Assembly: GCF_014138625.1 (NCBI RefSeq) | Contig: NZ_JACJHY010000042.1 | Location: 1-43,958, forward strand | Direction of reading: 5' to 3' | Source of the DNA: Aminobacter ciceronei | GTDB taxonomy: Bacteria; Pseudomonadota; Alphaproteobacteria; Rhizobiales; Rhizobiaceae | Length of the DNA stretch: 43,958 nucleotides | In this document: positions 40,527 through 43,958 of the stretch, piece after piece | Layout of the letters: each line of letters starts with the position of its first letter | How positions within the stretch are numbered: position 1 is the stretch's first letter | Program-made: the position numbers and the translations under genes | Notes under the pieces: generated by a model | What the model was told of the DNA's origin: nothing | Seen by the model: only the letters and a program-made list of their open reading frames with translations | Database searches by the model: none

Positions 40527-41918
40527 ATGACCACCCTTTCCCTGACCGACATGCAGGCGATCTCCGAGCGCCATCCCGACGTTTTCGCCGGCTCCTGGCG
40601 CAAGGCCCTGACCGGCTGGGCCGTTGGTCTGGGCCTTGTCGCCTATCTCGCCTTCGCCTGGTGGTTCTTCGCCGTCGGTGCCGTGCTTGCCAGCGGCAAC
40701 TGGGGCATCGCCGGCACCTACCTCGCCGACTGGGTTTCCTACGAGGTGCGGCCGCAGATCGACTTCAAGGACGACCGCCTCGATATCAGCTACCCCCGAT
40801 TCTCGGCCTACCGAGCCGACCGGCATCCACAATGGCTGAGCTTCGAGCAGCAGTCGGCAACCGCTTCCGCCGCTTCGGCCAACAAGGCGCCGGCCAGCCG
40901 CGTGACCGTCGAGATCGACGGCAGCGACCGCATCGAGGTCACCCCGACCGGCGTCGTCGTGACAAACGGCGGCGAGACGCTTGATATCGCCATCGTACCG
41001 GCAAAAAGCATCACTGTTGCAGGCGAACTGCCGGCCTGGGCGACCCAGAAAAAACCGGGCGAAAAGATCACCGTCGATTTCGGCTTTGCCGGCAGCGCCC
41101 AGATCGACGCCGACGACGTCAACGTCCGTCATCGCTTCTTTGGCTGGGAAAACTTCTTCTTCGACGGCCATTCGCCCTATTGGGGCAAGTCGACCGGTGA
41201 GGTCTTGTCGCTGGTCTTGTCAGGCGAACGTATCGACCCGAAGATGTCGAACGCAGCCCTTGCCTGGGACAACATCGTCAACAACTCCGAATGGCAGCAT
41301 GGCGATGTCTGGATCAAGATGCTGCAGACCATCGTCATGGCCTTCGTCGGCACGCTGTTTGCCAGCCTCCTTGCCTTCCCGCTGGCTTTCCTGGCTGCCC
41401 GCAACATCACCCAGAACCGCCTGATCAACCAGGTCGCCAAGCGCTTCTTCGACTTCCTGCGCTCGGTCGACATGCTGATCTGGGCGCTGTTCTTCACCCG
41501 CGCCTTCGGCCCCGGCCCGATCGCCGGCATCTCGGCGATCTTCTTCACCGACACCGGCACCTTCGGCAAGCTCTACTCCGAGGCGCTGGAAAACATCGAC
41601 GACAAGCAGCGCGAAGGCATGCGTTCGGTCGGGGCTTCGCCTGTTTCAGTCCAGCGCTACGGCGTCGTGCCCCAGGTACTGCCGGTGCTGATCAGCCAGT
41701 CGCTCTATTTCTGGGAATCGAACACCCGTTCGGCCACCATCATCGGCGCCGTTGGCGCCGGCGGCATCGGCCTCAAGCTGTGGGAAGCGATGCGCACCAA
41801 TTCGGACTGGGAAAACGTCGCCTATATGGTGCTGCTGATCCTGGTCGTGGTGTTCATCTTCGACAACATCTCGACTGCATTGCGCCAACGCCTGATCGGC
41901 AACAAGGCCAGTCACTGA
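40527..41918 (+). CDS. phnE: phosphonate ABC importer, permease PhnE2 with large extracytoplasmic insertion
   Basis: A 463-residue permease. After one helix at about 31-54 (WAVGLGLVAYLAFAWWFF), about 200 residues (55-262) with no membrane segment lie outside the cytoplasm. The usual permease core follows (TIVMAFVGTLFASLLAFPLA), with EGMRSVGASPVSV as EAA loop and RSATIIGAVGAGGIGLKL. The insertion is longer than a typical PhnE (about 260-300 residues). Start at ATG 40527. Confidence 0.92.
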   Translation: MTTLSLTDMQAISERHPDVFAGSWRKALTGWAVGLGLVAYLAFAWWFFAVGAVLASGNWGIAGTYLADWVSYEVRPQIDFKDDRLDISYPRFSAYRADRHPQWLSFEQQSATASAASANKAPASRVTVEIDGSDRIEVTPTGVVVTNGGETLDIAIVPAKSITVAGELPAWATQKKPGEKITVDFGFAGSAQIDADDVNVRHRFFGWENFFFDGHSPYWGKSTGEVLSLVLSGERIDPKMSNAALAWDNIVNNSEWQHGDVWIKMLQTIVMAFVGTLFASLLAFPLAFLAARNITQNRLINQVAKRFFDFLRSVDMLIWALFFTRAFGPGPIAGISAIFFTDTGTFGKLYSEALENIDDKQREGMRSVGASPVSVQRYGVVPQVLPVLISQSLYFWESNTRSATIIGAVGAGGIGLKLWEAMRTNSDWENVAYMVLLILVVVFIFDNISTALRQRLIGNKASH

Positions 41919-42017
41919 ACAAGTGTGGCCGGCCCTTGCAAAGGCAGCAAAGTCGGCCACTACTTCGTCAAACTGTCACGCAAATCATCTATCGCACGGC
42001 CTTCCAGGAACCTTTCC

Positions 42018-42725
42018 ATGCGCTACGCCATCTATTTCACGCCTGAGCACGATGATCCGCTGTGCCGCATCGCGGCCGGGTGGCTCGGGCGCGATGCGTT
42101 TGGCGGCGCAGTCACGGCGGCAAAGGCGTTTGGCGCGCTGTCGGCCGCGGAGGTTGCGTTCCATACGGCGGCAGCCCGGCGCTACGGCTTCCATGCCACG
42201 CTCAAGGCACCGTTCCGCCTCGCCGACGGCATGACCGAGGCTGTCCTCATCGATGCGCTCGACGCCTTTGCAAATGCCACCGCGCCGTTCGACATACCGC
42301 GCCTGAAACTCGCCCAGATCGATGGCTTCTTCGCCCTCGTGCCGGCGGAGCCGCTGCCTGAGCTCGACCGCTTCGCCGGCGATGTGGTGATGGCGTTCGA
42401 GCCGTTCCGCGCACCGTTGAGCGACGCCGAGATCGCCCGCCGCAACCCCGACGCGCTGTCGCCGCGGGAATGCCGTAACCTTAGCCAGTGGGGCTACCCT
42501 TACGTTTTCGACACCTTCCGTTTCCACATGACCCTGACCGGCCGCATCGCGGCCGAAGAAGCCGCGCGCGTGCGCGTCGCAATCGAGGAATGCCTGGGCG
42601 ACACGCTCGACAGGCCGGTGCCGGTGGATGGCCTGGCCGTGTTCGTCGAGCCGTCTCCGGGTGCGCCGTTCGAAGTGCGGACCTATCGCGCACTGGGCAA
42701 GCAAGCTGAAAGAAAGACCGCCTGA
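42018..42725 (+). CDS. DUF1045 2H-phosphoesterase-like protein of phn operons
   Basis: A 235-residue protein with two H-x-T-L motifs, HATL at residues 59-62 and HMTL at 170-173, the mark of the 2H phosphoesterase fold. The family (DUF1045, phosphonate-operon associated) is found beside phnM in many bacteria and may act on cyclic or ribosyl phosphate intermediates, like PhnP. AGGAACC precedes the ATG at 42018. One base separates it from phnM. Confidence 0.85.
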   Translation: MRYAIYFTPEHDDPLCRIAAGWLGRDAFGGAVTAAKAFGALSAAEVAFHTAAARRYGFHATLKAPFRLADGMTEAVLIDALDAFANATAPFDIPRLKLAQIDGFFALVPAEPLPELDRFAGDVVMAFEPFRAPLSDAEIARRNPDALSPRECRNLSQWGYPYVFDTFRFHMTLTGRIAAEEAARVRVAIEECLGDTLDRPVPVDGLAVFVEPSPGAPFEVRTYRALGKQAERKTA

Positions 42726-42726
42726 G

Positions 42727-43863
42727 ATGACCGACCTTGTCCTGAAGAATGCCCGCATCGTCCTGGCCGACGAGGTGATCGACGGCTCGATCGTCGTCCG
42801 TGACGGCAGGATAACAGAGATTTCGACCGGCCCGAGCGCCATCGGCGAGGACATGGCCGGCGACTACGTCATTCCCGGCCTCGTCGAGCTTCACACCGAC
42901 CACCTCGAAGGCCATTACGCGCCGCGACCGCGCGTGCGCTGGAACCCGATTGCCGCCGTGCTTGCCCATGACGCACAGGTGGCGTCGGCCGGCATCACCA
43001 CCGTCTTCGACGCGCTGCGCGTCGGCATGGACGAGGATGCCGACATGACGGCCGCCGACATGCGCCTGCTTGCCGATGCGATCGAAGACAGCGTGCGCGC
43101 CGACCGCGTCCGCGCCGATCACTTCATCCACCTGCGCTGCGAAGTCTCCGCCGGCGACTGCCAGGACAGCTTTGCCGTCTTCGACGGCGACGACCGCGTC
43201 AAGCTGGCCTCGCTGATGGACCACGCGCCCGGCCAGCGCCAGTTCGTCAACCTTGAGACCTATGCCTACTACTACCAGCGCAAGCTGAAGCTGAACGACG
43301 TCGAGTTCCAGACATTCTGCGACAAGCGCATGGGCGATTCCGCCCGCAATTCGGCCCCCAACCGTGGGGCGATCTCGGCTGCCTGCCACGCGCGCGGCAT
43401 CGTCTTGGCGAGCCATGACGACGCCACCACGGCACATGTCGATGAGGCGATCGCGCAAGGCATTCGCGTCGCCGAATTCCCGACCACGCTCGAAGCCGCC
43501 AACGCCTCGAAAGAGGCCGGCCTCGGCGTGCTGATGGGCGCACCCAACGTCATGCGGGGAGCCTCGCATTCCGGCAACGTCTCGGCCCGCGCCCTTGCCG
43601 AACATGGCCTGCTCGACATCCTGTCGTCGGACTATATCCCCTTCAGCCTGATCCAGTCGGCCTTCTTCCTCGGTGAAGTCGTCGACGGCATCTCGTTGCC
43701 GCAAGCGATGGCGATGGTGTCGAAGAACCCGGCAGACGCCGTCGGCCTGACCGACCGCGGCGTCATCGAAGCCGGGCGCCGTGGCGATCTGGTGCGAGTG
43801 CGGGTCGACGAGCATGTGCCGGTCGTGCGCACCGTCTGGCGCGAAGGCCGCCGCGTCGCCTAA
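42727..43863 (+). CDS. phnM: alpha-D-ribose 1-methylphosphonate 5-triphosphate diphosphatase PhnM
   Basis: A 378-residue amidohydrolase-fold enzyme that removes diphosphate from the ribose triphosphate phosphonate made by PhnI and its partners, giving the PhnJ substrate. Signature metal region ELHTDHLEGHYAPRPRVRW, and HDDAT, then DYIPFSLIQSAF near the end. Length is as usual and the C-terminus looks complete. Its stop codon touches the end of an IS481-like transposase frame on the other strand. Confidence 0.95.
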   Translation: MTDLVLKNARIVLADEVIDGSIVVRDGRITEISTGPSAIGEDMAGDYVIPGLVELHTDHLEGHYAPRPRVRWNPIAAVLAHDAQVASAGITTVFDALRVGMDEDADMTAADMRLLADAIEDSVRADRVRADHFIHLRCEVSAGDCQDSFAVFDGDDRVKLASLMDHAPGQRQFVNLETYAYYYQRKLKLNDVEFQTFCDKRMGDSARNSAPNRGAISAACHARGIVLASHDDATTAHVDEAIAQGIRVAEFPTTLEAANASKEAGLGVLMGAPNVMRGASHSGNVSARALAEHGLLDILSSDYIPFSLIQSAFFLGEVVDGISLPQAMAMVSKNPADAVGLTDRGVIEAGRRGDLVRVRVDEHVPVVRTVWREGRRVA

Positions 43864-43958
43864 GTGTCGTTTCCAAGAAGGTTGTTCAGTCTTTGGAACG
43901 GGCTGATGCCTCCAAGGGCCGAGTGTGGGCGTGCCAGGTTGTAGTTGGCTGCCCATTG
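43860..43958 (-). mobile_element. 3' end of an IS481-like transposase (partial)
   Basis: The minus strand from the window edge reads QWAANYNLARPHSALGG, then ISPFQRLNNLLGND and a TAG at 43860-43862, the integrase-core C-terminus of IS481-type transposases (YN..RPHSALGG). The stop codon uses the last bases of phnM, so the element end is at about 43864-43870 and the stop may be supplied by the target. The rest of the element lies outside the window. Confidence 0.8.

Noticed and set aside
1-43958. CRISPR array, rRNA genes, prophage genes or toxin-antitoxin pair
   Set aside because: None seen. The only short regular repeats are the 8-bp tandem array, which lacks CRISPR-like spacers.

Overview
The window is GC-rich alphaproteobacterial chromosome, most likely from a Mesorhizobium- or Aminobacter-like member of the Rhizobiales. 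The signs are a SciP homologue behind a CtrA-type box and a GANTC site, a rhizobial-type split C-P lyase locus, 49-nt rhizobial palindromes and the codon style. No database was searched; all calls come from reading the sequence and translations.

Layout. 0.1-3.4 kb: sciP (-), mnmA (+), a YkvA-like membrane protein (+) ending in an 8-bp tandem repeat, and a Gfo/Idh oxidoreductase (-). 3.5-3.7 kb: an elongator tRNA-Met with a strong promoter. 3.9-9.9 kb: a sugar-isomerase-like gene (-), a small secreted protein (+) and ugpBAEC (+), the glycerol-3-phosphate ABC importer. Both intergenic regions here carry 11-bp-phased PHO-box-like repeats. 10-11.3 kb: a LysR gene (-) and a divergent small Arg-rich protein. 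11.3-18.2 kb: a TadG-like von Willebrand protein (-), then a class A plus class B penicillin-binding-protein operon (-) divergent from an AmpR-type regulator (+). 18.2-27.3 kb: a nine-gene leftward unit (polyamine-type importer, flavin monooxygenase, two CMD/AhpD-like proteins, XRE-cupin regulator, octopine/nopaline-dehydrogenase-family enzyme), with a promoter overlapped by a palindromic operator at one end and an intrinsic terminator at the other. 27.4-43.9 kb: the phosphonate locus, phnF (-) divergent from phnGHIJKL plus a hexapeptide acyltransferase, then gltS, a Tim44-domain protein, a GFA protein and an hxlR regulator, then phnCDE1E2, a 2H-phosphoesterase-like gene and phnM. The end of an IS481-like transposase abuts phnM.

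How it fits together. Two blocks, ugp and phn, are phosphorus-scavenging systems, and PHO-box-like sequences stand before ugpB, before the secreted-protein gene, between phnF and phnG, and before phnC. Each solute-binding-protein gene (ugpB, phnD) is followed by a strong intrinsic terminator before its permeases, which would make binding protein in excess. The AmpR/PBP block looks like a cell-wall-stress circuit in which the regulator faces PBPs rather than a beta-lactamase. The nine-gene unit is the best candidate for an uncharacterised pathway: uptake and oxidative breakdown of a polyamine- or opine-like amine.

Weakest points: several start codons, the function of the secreted protein at 5.0 kb, two small proteins (11.1 and 30.6 kb), and all regulatory sites, which were found by eye.
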